A stretch of DNA of 48,771 nt from Deltaproteobacteria bacterium. GTDB taxonomy: Bacteria > Myxococcota_A > Polyangia > Polyangiales > Ga0077539. Below are positions 23,510-32,303 of the stretch, piece by piece. The stretch spans positions 1 to 48,771 of the forward strand of contig JACRDB010000101.1 in NCBI GenBank assembly GCA_016218725.1, in the 5' to 3' direction. A model generated the notes under the pieces. The model was not told the DNA's origin. It worked only from the letters and a program-made list of their open reading frames with translations, and ran no database searches. How positions within the stretch are numbered: the stretch's first letter is position 1; every line of letters starts with the position of its first letter. Made by a program: the position numbers and the translations under genes.

Positions 23510-25324
23510 TCACGCGGTGACGAGTCGGAGGCGGCGACGCGCGCTCTCCGAGGGCCCCAGGGGCGGTTGCCTGCGCGGCTCCTCCGCGGGCGTCCACTGC
23601 GCGAAGTCCAGCGGGAGCGGCCCCGGGAGGCAGGGCTGGGCGGTGCGCTCCAGGAGCTGGAAGTCACTCTCCGCGGAGAGCCTCGGGGGCGCCGCGCCGG
23701 ACGCTCCTCCCGCGTCGAGCCAGGGCTTGAGGGCCTCGAAGTTCCGGAGCACCGACGGGTGCTGGGGGTCCGCGTCCAGGGCGTCCGCGAGGCGGCGCGC
23801 GGCGAGGGCATGGTCCCCGCGCGCGCTGGCCGCGCAGGCCAGGGCGTTGTGGCAGAGCCCCGGCAGGGCGTGCCCGAGGGTGAGGGCGCGCGCCGCGGAG
23901 GCCTCGGCGCCCTCGGGGTCCCCCTCGCGCAGGAGCGCGCATGCCAGGTCCAGGTGGGCCCCGGCGTGGTCCCCGAGGCGGGCGAGGATGGCCCGGCACT
24001 CCTCGGCGCTCTCTCGATAGAGCGTACGGAGGCCCTTGTGTTGTTGGAAGAACGCCTCGAAGAAGTCCACGTCCTCCGGCGGCGCGTCGAAGGGGACCTT
24101 GAACTCCTGGAAATCGCCGGTGAAATAGACCTCGGGAGAGAGCCACCCGGCGGCCACCGCGTCGTGGTAGTCCCGCGTCCCGGGGTAGATGGACAGGCAC
24201 GAGAACAGGTACTGGTGCGGCCTGGCGCGCTGGAGGAAGGCCCAGGTCTCCTCCAGGGTCTCCCGGGTCTCTCCGCGGTTCCCGACCATCATGTAGAAGC
24301 GCACCTGGATGCCGTACCTGCGGGCGAGCTCGGCGCTCTGGAGGATCTTCTCCGGGGTGATCTTCTTGTCGATGCGCGCGAGCACCTCCCGGGAGCCCGA
24401 CTCCACCCCGAGGGAGAGCCTCCGGCAGCCCGCCAGGCGCATGGCCCGCAGGAGCTCGTCGCTGAGCACGTCCACCCGGGTGTCGCAGCTCCACTCGAAG
24501 CGCAGGCCGCGGGCGAGGATGCCCTCGCAGAGGCTGAGCACGCGCCTCCGGTTGGTGGTGAAGGTGTCGTCCTTCACCTGGAGCATCTTCACCGGGAGGC
24601 GCTCCAGGGCGCGCTCCAGGAGGTCCAGGGTGTAGGCCACGGAGTGCCCTCGGAAGCCCCTGCCCCAGGTGGTGTCCGCGCCGCAGAAGGTGCACGCCCA
24701 GGGGCAGCCCCGGGAGGTCATCACGATGTGCGAGGCGAAATATGCCTGCGGCGCGCAGAGGGTGTCCAGGTCTTCAATGGACGGCCTCTCGGGGCCCCGG
24801 GAGAGCCCCGAGGGCGCGCGCACCACGGCCCCCGCGAGGCCCTCCAGGGAGCGGCCGCGCTCGAGGCGCGCGAGGAGCTCGAGGAAGGTGGCCTCGCTCT
24901 CTCCCAGACATACGACGTCCACCGAGGGGTGGTGCCGGAGCATGGGCTCCGCGAGGGGCGTGGCGTGGGGGCCGCCGACCACCACCGTGGCGCGCGGGCG
25001 CAGGCGCTTGACCAGGTCGGCCACCAGGGCCACCCCGCGGCGGTTGGCGGTCCAGCACGACATGCCGTACACGTCCGCGTCCAGGGCTCCGAGGACCCCC
25101 TCCACGTGGGTCCATGCGAAGCCCGAGAGGTTCAGCACCTTCACCTGGTGCCCGGCCCTCAGGGCCTCGGCGCCCAGGGAGAGGAGCCCGTAGGGGAGCT
25201 GGAAGAAATCCGCGTCGAGGTCCCCGGGCTGCACGTCCCCGGGGGGGCCGTCGCGGGAGGTGTCCACCGCCTCGCCGCGGGCGGGGATCTTCCACGGAGG
25301 GGGGTAGAGGAGGGCGACCTTCAT
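23510..25324 (-). CDS. B12-binding-type radical SAM protein with C-terminal repeats
   Basis: A 604-residue protein. Residues 1 to about 175 form a Rossmann-like, cobalamin-binding-type domain ('MKVALLYPPPW', 'VVVGGPHATPLAEP', 'CLGESEATF'). The radical SAM core has its 4Fe-4S motif at Cys207, Cys211 and Cys214 ('RGCPWACTFCG') and 'LGVESGSREVLARIDK' further on. The last 150 residues are helical and TPR-like. Such proteins use a SAM-derived radical, often with methylcobalamin, to methylate or couple unreactive carbons in lipids, hopanoids and natural products. It follows the SDR gene by four bases and lies downstream of a plsC-type gene, so a lipid substrate is plausible but unproven. Confidence 0.88.
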   Translation of the reverse strand: MKVALLYPPPWKIPARGEAVDTSRDGPPGDVQPGDLDADFFQLPYGLLSLGAEALRAGHQVKVLNLSGFAWTHVEGVLGALDADVYGMSCWTANRRGVALVADLVKRLRPRATVVVGGPHATPLAEPMLRHHPSVDVVCLGESEATFLELLARLERGRSLEGLAGAVVRAPSGLSRGPERPSIEDLDTLCAPQAYFASHIVMTSRGCPWACTFCGADTTWGRGFRGHSVAYTLDLLERALERLPVKMLQVKDDTFTTNRRRVLSLCEGILARGLRFEWSCDTRVDVLSDELLRAMRLAGCRRLSLGVESGSREVLARIDKKITPEKILQSAELARRYGIQVRFYMMVGNRGETRETLEETWAFLQRARPHQYLFSCLSIYPGTRDYHDAVAAGWLSPEVYFTGDFQEFKVPFDAPPEDVDFFEAFFQQHKGLRTLYRESAEECRAILARLGDHAGAHLDLACALLREGDPEGAEASAARALTLGHALPGLCHNALACAASARGDHALAARRLADALDADPQHPSVLRNFEALKPWLDAGGASGAAPPRLSAESDFQLLERTAQPCLPGPLPLDFAQWTPAEEPRRQPPLGPSESARRRLRLVTA

Positions 25325-25328
25325 GAGC

Positions 25329-26255
25329 TCACGCCCGCGGGGGGAACGCCTCCAGGAACTCCGTGATACACTGGGTCTCGTCCACCCTTGGGGCGAAGCC
25401 CGTGGCTTGTCGGAAGAGCTTGTCGTCAATGACCACGGGATATTTGATATGGCTCAGGGCCCCGGGCGGGAGCCTCGGGAGCCCGAAGCGCCCGAAGAGG
25501 CGCAGCAGCAACGCTTCGGGGAGCGGGACGAAGCGCCTCCCGGCGGCCTCCACCAGCAGCGAGAGGGGGACCGGGCTCGGTCCCGCCACGTTGAACACCC
25601 CCCGGAGGCCCTCCTCCAGGGCCAGCACGATGGCGCTGGCGGCGTCCTCTTCGTGCATGTATTGAAACAACGGATCAAAGCCCAGGACCCCCGGCACGCG
25701 CCGCCCTCGGAGGAAGGTGGACAGGGTCCCGTGGCCCGTGGGGCCGAGGGTGTACGTCATCCGTAGCACGCAGGTGGTGAGCTGCGGGGCGCGCCACAGG
25801 GCGGTGGTGGCGTAGAGGTCCGCGGCCACCAGGTCCGCCAGCTCCGGGAAGGTGGTCACCGCCATGGGGGGGTCCTCCTCGGAGTGGTAGAGCGGCGTGT
25901 CCGGGCCCGCGCCGTAGTACGTGTGCCTGCCCACGAAGAGGCACTGCTTGACCCCGTAGGTCCTGGCGTGTTCGAAGACCGCGCGGGTCCCGCCGAGGTT
26001 GATCCGGTAGCGCTCCTCGGTGGCGGCCACCAGGTGGGTCACCGTGGCCAGGTGCACCACGGCGTCCGGGCGCACCCGCCGGAAGACCTCCTCGGCGGCG
26101 CGCTTGCGGATGTCCGTGTCGTGCATCTCCACGGACTTCGGCGCGGCCTCCCAGGGCCTGCGGTCTATCCCGATCACCTCGTGACCATGCTCCAGGAGGT
26201 CCCGGGCGACGATCCTCCCGATGACGCCGGAGATCCCTGGGATTAGCACCTTCAT
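25329..26255 (-). CDS. NAD-dependent epimerase/dehydratase (extended SDR)
   Basis: A 308-residue extended short-chain dehydrogenase. The nucleotide-binding motif 'GISGVIGRIVA' (G-x-x-G-x-x-G) lies at the N-terminus. The usual Tyr-x3-Lys is not clearly readable; the candidate region 'GRHTYYGAG' carries Tyr but no Lys four residues on, so catalysis may be altered. Possible roles are sugar-nucleotide epimerisation or a reductase in lipid metabolism. The start overlaps the plsC stop by four bases (ATGA), and the next gene follows after four bases, so these three genes behave as one operon. Confidence 0.82.
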   Translation of the reverse strand: MKVLIPGISGVIGRIVARDLLEHGHEVIGIDRRPWEAAPKSVEMHDTDIRKRAAEEVFRRVRPDAVVHLATVTHLVAATEERYRINLGGTRAVFEHARTYGVKQCLFVGRHTYYGAGPDTPLYHSEEDPPMAVTTFPELADLVAADLYATTALWRAPQLTTCVLRMTYTLGPTGHGTLSTFLRGRRVPGVLGFDPLFQYMHEEDAASAIVLALEEGLRGVFNVAGPSPVPLSLLVEAAGRRFVPLPEALLLRLFGRFGLPRLPPGALSHIKYPVVIDDKLFRQATGFAPRVDETQCITEFLEAFPPRA

Positions 26256-27088
26256 CGCCCGCCTCCGTCCCCGAGGGCCGGGGTGACGCCCCGGCGGCGG
26301 CAGCCCTCGGCGATCATGTCCCGGATGCGGTCCTTGACCTGGTCCACCCAGGCCTGGATCACGGGGTCGTCCTCGTCGCCGTCGCCCGGGAAGCGCAGGG
26401 GCTCGCCGTAGTACACCTCCATGGAGACGGGCAGGGGGATCGGCGCCAGGTACGCCGTGATGGGCACATAGGGCGCCCCCACGAGCCTCCCCAGGGTCTG
26501 CGAGTTCCACACCGTGGGGAAGGCCTCGCCGCCGCCCAGGAAGGCGAAGGGCACGATGGGCGCGCGGGCCTTGAGCGCCAGGCGCAGGAACCCGGTGCCG
26601 AAGTTCACCAGCGAGTGGCGCTCGCGGTAGAGCTTGGCGGTGCCCCGGGCGCCCTCGGGGAAGACCATCAGGAGCCGCTCGTCCTCCAGGAGCCGGACGC
26701 AGTGCTCCGGGAGGCCCGTGAACTGCCCGGTGCGGTTGGAGAACAGCGACGCGAAGGCCACGCGGTTCAGGAACTTCTCCACCATGCCCTGGGCGAGCCT
26801 CGGCGGGTCGAGCTCCCAGAACATGGACAGGATCACCATGAGGCCATCGATGGCGACGCCGCCGGAGTGGTTCCCGATGAGCATGGCGCGGCCCCTGGCG
26901 GGGACGTTTCCGGCGCCCTGGACGCTCACGCCGAAGTAGTTACGGTAGAGCCCCTTGGTGAGCGAGAAGGCCAGCGCCAGGTGGCGCTTCGTGACCCCGT
27001 AGGGGTCCACCCCCAGGCGGTTGAAGGGCAGCTCCAGGCGCTCCAGCCTCTCCAGCACCTCGTCATCGTAGAGAAGCGACAACGCCAC
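26252..27088 (-). CDS. Lysophospholipid acyltransferase (PlsC-like)
   Basis: A 278-residue acyltransferase. Motif I is 'NHSGGVAID' (H-x4-D catalytic pair), and motif III is 'FPEGARGTAK'. Family members move an acyl group from acyl-CoA or acyl-ACP to a glycerol-phosphate or lyso-lipid at the cytoplasmic membrane. There is no clear signal peptide, but hydrophobic stretches fit peripheral membrane attachment. It is first in the block with the SDR and the radical SAM protein. I infer that the three modify one lipid, but the product is unknown. Confidence 0.9.
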   Translation of the reverse strand: MALSLLYDDEVLERLERLELPFNRLGVDPYGVTKRHLALAFSLTKGLYRNYFGVSVQGAGNVPARGRAMLIGNHSGGVAIDGLMVILSMFWELDPPRLAQGMVEKFLNRVAFASLFSNRTGQFTGLPEHCVRLLEDERLLMVFPEGARGTAKLYRERHSLVNFGTGFLRLALKARAPIVPFAFLGGGEAFPTVWNSQTLGRLVGAPYVPITAYLAPIPLPVSMEVYYGEPLRFPGDGDEDDPVIQAWVDQVKDRIRDMIAEGCRRRGVTPALGDGGGR

Positions 27089-27143
27089 AGTCCTCCCGCG
27101 TCCGCCCTGGACGCCGCGCCGAGCCTACCACGCTGGACCCACC

Positions 27144-30100
27144 TCAGGGTGCGTTCGGCGTCCCTGGCGTGGGCCTGGACACCAGCCTCCAGTCCATGGC
27201 GGCGTCGTCGGTGTCCGTCCCCGAGGGGATCCGGGAGAGGGAGCCCGGGGCGGTGTTGGAGTCCGCCACGGAGGCCGCCAGGGCCGTGCCCTCCACCAGG
27301 TCCACGGCGCCCGGGAAGCCCATGATGGTGGCCATACGAATGGGGCCCTCGTAGGAGAAGGCGTCGATCACGGTGAGGGCCCGGGTGTCCACCAGGGCCA
27401 CGCCGTCCGGGGCGCCGTTCTGGATGGCGTCGTTGCCGATGTTGAACCGCGGCAACCCCATGGGCACGGTCACCATGGCGTTGCCGACCACCGCGAAGCC
27501 CCCTGGTGGGACCGTGCCGGTGAGCGCCACCCGGAGGTACTCCGCCCCGCTGGAGCCGTTGAGGAACACCACCGCGAGGCCCGCGAGGTCCACGGGCATC
27601 GCCGCGCCGTTGTAGAGCTCCACGAACTCCGCGTTGTCGGTGCCGACCTGGTCGTAGTCCACCTCGTTGATCATCAGGTGGCCGGCGCCCGCCTCCCGCA
27701 CGGTGAACATGCTCCGGCGGGTGTCCATCCCGAGGGCGGCGGTGACCGTCCCCATGGCGTCCCTGGGCCCCGCGGTGAACACCGCCGAGGCGCCTCGACG
27801 GTCGCCGGGGACCAGCACCGTCGCGGGCGCGCTGCCGCCCATGTCCACCGCCAGGGTGACCATCACCCCGGGCGGAGGGGCCGGCACGTCCAGCAGCACC
27901 GAGAGCTCCTGGGTGCCCCCCGGGGCGAGCGCAAAGGTCGGCGGGGTCAGCTCCTGGAGCCTCGCGGGGCCGGTGGGCTCCAGCACCCTCACGGCGGCCA
28001 TCTGGGTGCTCATCCCCACGGTGGCCGTGACGGTCACGGGCGCCTCCGAGGCCGTCACCCCTCGCACGGGCACCGCGGCGCTGGCCATCCCCGCGCGCAC
28101 GGTCACGCTCTCCACGGCGAGCCCGGGGGCCCCGCTGGTCACGGTGACCACCGTGTCCATGGTCACCGCCCGGGTGAGCTGCACCGTGAGCGCCGTGGGG
28201 ATCGTGGGCCCCGGAGCCATCGCCACCCGCGCGAAGTACGGCCCCGGCGCGAAGGGAAGCAGCGTGGCGCTGCCGCCCACCACGTCGCCGGCGCTCCTGG
28301 GCAGGAGCTTGGAGTTCGAGCGCAGGAAGCCCACCACCCCGGTGATGGACGCGAAGCGCTCGCCCATGGCGGGCAGCGGGCTCAGCCGGAAGAGGGCGTC
28401 GTCCACCCGGAGGCCGCCGGTGACCTCGAACTCGTAGGTGGGGGCCGTCTCGCCTCCCGCGGGCGCGGGGTTGGCGTTGGACACCGTGGCGTTGTCCAGG
28501 CGCACCAGCGCGCCCTCCAGCGCCGCGGCGCGGGCCCCCATGGTGGCGATCTCCGCGGCGGTGACCACCACCGCGGGCGGGAGCGCGGCGCCGCTGGAGA
28601 CCCCGACCACGGCGCCTCCGGTGAGCTGCCGCTGGCCGAAGAAGTCCGTCACCGTGGCGTCCCTCACGGTGACCTGGTCGCCCTCGCGCACCGTGGGGGC
28701 CGTGCTGGTGAACACGAACACACCAGAGAAATCCACCCCCGCGTAGCCCATGGCCGTCGGGGGCAGCTGCATGAAGAACCCGTTGCGCCCCACGGCGGTG
28801 ACCACGCAGTCGCTCACCGTGGCGCGGCTGCCGACGATCATCATGTCGCGCTTGACCATGTACACGCTCGCGGGGCACGCGGCGGAGCCAGGGTTCGGCG
28901 CGTCCGGGCAGGGGTCGCAGAGGTCCCCTCGCCCGTCGCGGTCGCGGTCCGCCTGGTCGGGGTTGCGCGCGTCCGGGCAGTTGTCCCGCTCGTTGGGCAC
29001 CAGGTCCATGTCCCGGTCGTTGGCGTCCGGCGGGGCGCAGCGCTCGGCCATGGGCACCAACGGGCACGGGTCGCACGCGTCCCCCTGCATGTCCCCGTCG
29101 CCGTCGGCCTGGCGCCCGCGGTCCACCGGCCGGATCGGGTTGAACACCCTGGGGCAGTTGTCCCGCTCGTCCGCGATCCCGTCGCCGTCCCGGTCGTCCG
29201 GGCGGGACATCCCCGAGTACCGCGTGGAGCCCGTCACTTCGGGGTTCGGGAGCATCCCCATGGCGTTCCTCTCCGGCAGGCACGAGGGCTCGTCCTCCAC
29301 GTCGCCGCAGAAGAACAGCGGGTAGTGCATCGCGTTGGCCGTCTGCAGCGACGGGAGCGTCCGCCCGGGGAGGTCCCTCGCCACGCACACCCGCTTGCCC
29401 TGCCCACAAACGTCCAGGGTGTCGCACATCTCCCCACCCCGGAGGGCTTGTACGACCGCGGCGTCGCCATAGAGGGGTACGCCGGCGCGGAGCACCAGGG
29501 TTACGTCCTGGGGACGGCCGTCGAGGATGGCGCGGTGGTCGGGCCTCATGGCGCCGTTGAAGACCGCCAGGTCCGCCACGCGGCCGACGGCGATGGTGCC
29601 CAGGGCGTCGTCCACGCCGAGGGCCGCGGCGGCGTCGCGGGTGGCCATGAGCCAGAGGGCCTCGTCGGAGAAGAAGCCGTCCATGAAGGTCCGGTTGAGC
29701 CCCTCGGCGCACTGGAGCTCGCGGAGCATGTTCATGCTCCCGGAGACGATCCAGTCGGCGCCCAGGGCGATGGACACCCCGAGGCGAGCGTACTCGGTCA
29801 CCCTCGCCGTGTCGCCGTAGAGGGTCACGTTGGACCGCGGCGACCAGATCAGGGCCGTCCCCGCGGCGGCCATGCGGGCGATGTCTTGCGGCAGGAGCCC
29901 CACCCCGTGGATGAACGCGCTGTTGCCCTGCACGAGGTTGTTCATCCCGTCGGAGACGCAGAGGAACTCGTTGCGGGCCTCGGGGTTGATGCCCTCGGCC
30001 ACGTGGGGCGTGTACGCCGCGATGCCCATGGTGGACATGGTGGTGTCGATCATCGGGTAGCCGCACCCGCTGGCCAGGAGCTGCCCGTCGGAGTCCCCGA

Positions 30101-30854
30101 GGGGGAAGGTCTCGTAGCGCACCCGCGCGGGCCCGAGGCCCTCGGTGGCGCTGCGGTCCAGGTTGCGCAGGAAGCCCGGGGCCCCGCCGGAGCCGTTGAC
30201 CGAGGTGGCCCCACCGAGGACGAAGCGCAGCTCCCCCCAGGCCATCTCCTCGGTGCGGGCCATGCCCGGGGACGACAGCCGGGTGTGGCCCCGGAGCCCG
30301 CGGCGCCAGTCATGGCGGTGCTCGTAGCGCTCGGCGGTGCGGCGGTAGGGGCGGTTCTGCGCGAAGGTCAGGTGGTCGTGGGTGTTGATCAGCCCCGGGG
30401 AGAGCACCCCGTCGGGGCACACCACCTGCGTGGAGAGCGTGGCCCCCGCGGTCATCCGGCAGTCACACGCCGCGCACTGGATCACGCCGTTGACGTCAAT
30501 GAAGACCTGGCCCCCGCGGAGGACCTCCCCGGGCGTGAGCACGTCCGCGGTGAGGAGGAGCCCCGGCCCCCCGGGCGTGACCGCGCACACCCCCGAGGCC
30601 AGGGCCGGGAGCGAGTCCCCGGGGCACCGGGTCACCCTCGGGGGCGGCAGGCGCCCCCCGTCCCCGACGGGGGCGTCCCCCGTGGCGTCCCCCGCGGCGT
30701 CCCCCGCGGCGTCCCCCGCGGCGTCACCGCCATCGGAGGACGCCTCCAGGGCGTCCTGGGCGCCGTCCGTGGTGGCGTCTCCAGCGGGAGGGGGGTTGCT
30801 GACGGTGCGGCAGGCGACCAGGAGGAGGAGCGCAAGGAACCAGTGGGAGCGCAT
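27144..30854 (-). CDS. 1236-residue amidohydrolase/OB-fold/lamin-tail lipoprotein
   Basis: Lipobox L-V-A-C (Cys15) from the ATG at 30854; the GTG four codons upstream is an alternative. After a G-D-A-A repeat linker, residues about 75-460 form an amidohydrolase-superfamily domain: metal ligands His-x-His in 'GLINTHDHLTF', His in 'FIHGVGLLPQDI' and Asp in 'IALGADWIVSG'. Residues about 551-650 are thrombospondin type 3-like repeats ('DGDGIADERDNCP'). Next is a region like the OB-fold of YhcR-type extracellular nucleases ('NGFFMQLPP', 'GVFVFTSTAPTVREGD'), then Ig-like segments. The last part (from about 1058) is a lamin-tail domain ('HLMINEVDYDQVGTDNAEFVELYNG' region). The whole is a rare mix. 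I infer a surface hydrolase with calcium- and surface-binding modules; the substrate is unknown. Confidence 0.85.
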   Translation of the reverse strand: MRSHWFLALLLLVACRTVSNPPPAGDATTDGAQDALEASSDGGDAAGDAAGDAAGDATGDAPVGDGGRLPPPRVTRCPGDSLPALASGVCAVTPGGPGLLLTADVLTPGEVLRGGQVFIDVNGVIQCAACDCRMTAGATLSTQVVCPDGVLSPGLINTHDHLTFAQNRPYRRTAERYEHRHDWRRGLRGHTRLSSPGMARTEEMAWGELRFVLGGATSVNGSGGAPGFLRNLDRSATEGLGPARVRYETFPLGDSDGQLLASGCGYPMIDTTMSTMGIAAYTPHVAEGINPEARNEFLCVSDGMNNLVQGNSAFIHGVGLLPQDIARMAAAGTALIWSPRSNVTLYGDTARVTEYARLGVSIALGADWIVSGSMNMLRELQCAEGLNRTFMDGFFSDEALWLMATRDAAAALGVDDALGTIAVGRVADLAVFNGAMRPDHRAILDGRPQDVTLVLRAGVPLYGDAAVVQALRGGEMCDTLDVCGQGKRVCVARDLPGRTLPSLQTANAMHYPLFFCGDVEDEPSCLPERNAMGMLPNPEVTGSTRYSGMSRPDDRDGDGIADERDNCPRVFNPIRPVDRGRQADGDGDMQGDACDPCPLVPMAERCAPPDANDRDMDLVPNERDNCPDARNPDQADRDRDGRGDLCDPCPDAPNPGSAACPASVYMVKRDMMIVGSRATVSDCVVTAVGRNGFFMQLPPTAMGYAGVDFSGVFVFTSTAPTVREGDQVTVRDATVTDFFGQRQLTGGAVVGVSSGAALPPAVVVTAAEIATMGARAAALEGALVRLDNATVSNANPAPAGGETAPTYEFEVTGGLRVDDALFRLSPLPAMGERFASITGVVGFLRSNSKLLPRSAGDVVGGSATLLPFAPGPYFARVAMAPGPTIPTALTVQLTRAVTMDTVVTVTSGAPGLAVESVTVRAGMASAAVPVRGVTASEAPVTVTATVGMSTQMAAVRVLEPTGPARLQELTPPTFALAPGGTQELSVLLDVPAPPPGVMVTLAVDMGGSAPATVLVPGDRRGASAVFTAGPRDAMGTVTAALGMDTRRSMFTVREAGAGHLMINEVDYDQVGTDNAEFVELYNGAAMPVDLAGLAVVFLNGSSGAEYLRVALTGTVPPGGFAVVGNAMVTVPMGLPRFNIGNDAIQNGAPDGVALVDTRALTVIDAFSYEGPIRMATIMGFPGAVDLVEGTALAASVADSNTAPGSLSRIPSGTDTDDAAMDWRLVSRPTPGTPNAP
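30673..30726 (-). repeat. 12-bp tandem repeat in lipoprotein linker
   Basis: The unit GCGTCCCCCGCG runs in four near-identical copies from 30673 to 30720, with a degenerate fifth beginning at 30721. It encodes the G-D-A-A repeats of the linker that follows the lipobox of the large amidohydrolase-type lipoprotein. The copies keep the frame, so the linker length could change by slippage without loss of function. Confidence 0.9.
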
Positions 30855-30890
30855 GGGTTCGGGCACGGTACCACGCGCCCGGCCCGGGCA

Positions 30891-32051
30891 TCAGGCGCGG
30901 GCACGGCGCCGCAGCGCCGCGCGGCACAGGCCCGCCAGGGCCACGCCGAGGAGGAGGTAGCGGCCGTCCAGGACCTGCGAGCGGGTCATGAAGCGGGAGA
31001 CGTCATGGACGTTGGAGACGTCCGGGAGGCCCCGGGAGAAGGCGAACTCGGGGTCCCGGTCCATGTTGCGGGCGTCCACCGTGGTGTACATCCGGGTGAG
31101 GTACGGCGCCGGGGGGAGCGCCGCCTGGAGCGCGGTCGAGAGGCTCTCCCTCACGCCGTCGGGGAGCGGGCCGGCGAACTCCGTGATCCAGCCGCGGCCG
31201 CCGGCCTCGGAGATGGCCTGACCCACGAGCTGGTCGTACACCTGGGCGTTGAAGCGCTGGGGGCCGAGCCGCGCGACCTCGGCGTCGGCCACGGTGGTCT
31301 GGGCGAAATTGATGGGCACGGCGCGCTGGTCCGAGAGGACGTAGGTGAGGATCGGGAGCGTGGGGGCCGTGGCGATGCGCGTCAGCCGGATGGGCACGCA
31401 GGGCGCGTTCCCCGCGTAGGTGAAGGCCACCGGGGACACCAGGAAGTTCGGCACGCCCGCCGGGGAGTGCAGCCGGAAGGCGATGAAGAACTTATGCTCG
31501 GAGACGTACTCCGCGATGATGGGGTTGGCCTCCTCGGGCGTGCGGTAGCTGTTGGCGTTGAGCCAGGTGAAGAGCCCCCGGGGGTCGTCGGCGCTCACCA
31601 CGTCGAAGTGGAAATTCGAGGTCTCCCCGCTGGCCCAGACCATGACGCTGCGGGCCTCGTCGGAGCCCCCGGGGGCCGCCGTGGGGGAGGCGTCCGAGGC
31701 GCTGAAGCCGCAGCCCCCGCCGCCGGAGAGCCCGACGCCCGCGGAGAGGCCGTTGAAGAACTGGTACCGCGGGCTGGTGGTGAAATCGAGCTGGTTGAAC
31801 ATCCCCGAGGGCTCCTCGTGGATGTCGTGGGGGATCGCGTCCAGGGGGACCACCCAGGCGAAGTTCGGGTCGTTGCCCTGGGCCTGGATCTGCACGACGG
31901 CGGTGGTCTCTCGCCCCGCGCTCTTGATGAACAGCACGCGCTCGGCGTTCTGGTTCACGGGCGAGTTCGAGCAGAACAGCCCCCCGCAGGCGAGCGCCGC
32001 CTGGGGCACGAGGGACGCGAGGGCGAAACCGACGACCAGGGTCTTGCGCAT
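30891..32051 (-). CDS. DUF2330 secreted protein with C-terminal membrane helix
   Basis: A 386-residue protein with a type I signal peptide (likely cut before the Cys-rich 'CGGLFCS' start). It carries the DUF2330 layout: 'LFIKSAGRETTAVVQIQ', 'FAWVVPLDAIP', and a Gly/Cys-rich insert near 'GLSGGGGCGFSASD'. It ends with one hydrophobic helix and an Arg-rich tail ('LCRAALRRRARA'), like a simple C-terminal anchor, though without the Cys-Gly-Cys of a true MYXO-CTERM. A good Shine-Dalgarno (GGGAGGAG on the coding strand, 32064-32071) precedes the ATG at 32051. The role of DUF2330 is unknown. Confidence 0.85.
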   Translation of the reverse strand: MRKTLVVGFALASLVPQAALACGGLFCSNSPVNQNAERVLFIKSAGRETTAVVQIQAQGNDPNFAWVVPLDAIPHDIHEEPSGMFNQLDFTTSPRYQFFNGLSAGVGLSGGGGCGFSASDASPTAAPGGSDEARSVMVWASGETSNFHFDVVSADDPRGLFTWLNANSYRTPEEANPIIAEYVSEHKFFIAFRLHSPAGVPNFLVSPVAFTYAGNAPCVPIRLTRIATAPTLPILTYVLSDQRAVPINFAQTTVADAEVARLGPQRFNAQVYDQLVGQAISEAGGRGWITEFAGPLPDGVRESLSTALQAALPPAPYLTRMYTTVDARNMDRDPEFAFSRGLPDVSNVHDVSRFMTRSQVLDGRYLLLGVALAGLCRAALRRRARA

Positions 32052-32110
32052 GGTGGTTCGAAGCTCCTCCCGGGCATGATAGCAACCCCCGGGCCACCCC
32101 GGAGGGGTCC

Positions 32111-32250
32111 CCAGAGGGGGGTTTTCGTGGCGTACTGACGCAGAAGCGCCACAGCCCGGCCGAGGGACCGTGGCGAAGGCGCCACAGGGGCCTCTGGAGG
32201 GGCGCCCGGGCGGAAGGTTTGACAGCGCGACCCCCGGGGGTGTACCCCGG
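32111..32250. promoter_or_regulatory. Nested palindromic region upstream of prs
   Basis: Outer 7-bp arms (32111-32117 and 32191-32197) enclose two copies of the half-site pair GTGGCG/CGCCAC. The first pair is at 32127-32132 and 32147-32152 (14-base spacer). The second is at 32170-32175 and 32180-32185 (4-base spacer). The word GCGCCACAG is repeated directly at 32146 and 32179, 33 bp apart, about three helical turns. A candidate -35, TTGACA, lies at 32219-32224. A further inverted repeat (32234-32239 with 32245-32250) covers the -10 area. The region lies between DUF2330 (leftward) and prs (rightward), so either gene could be controlled. The regulator is unknown. Confidence 0.4.
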
Positions 32251-32303
32251 CGGCGCGCGCTCGGACCGAACGGATACGGCGGCGCGCCCAATGGAGCGGA
32301 GCG

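Noticed and set aside
26926..30066. 1046-residue open frame on the minus strand
   Set aside because: It is another frame of the amidohydrolase-type lipoprotein gene and has no recognisable motif.
27678..32138. 1486-residue open frame on the plus strand
   Set aside because: It runs across two leftward genes and the gap between them. It is a GC-driven shadow with no domains, signal or Shine-Dalgarno.
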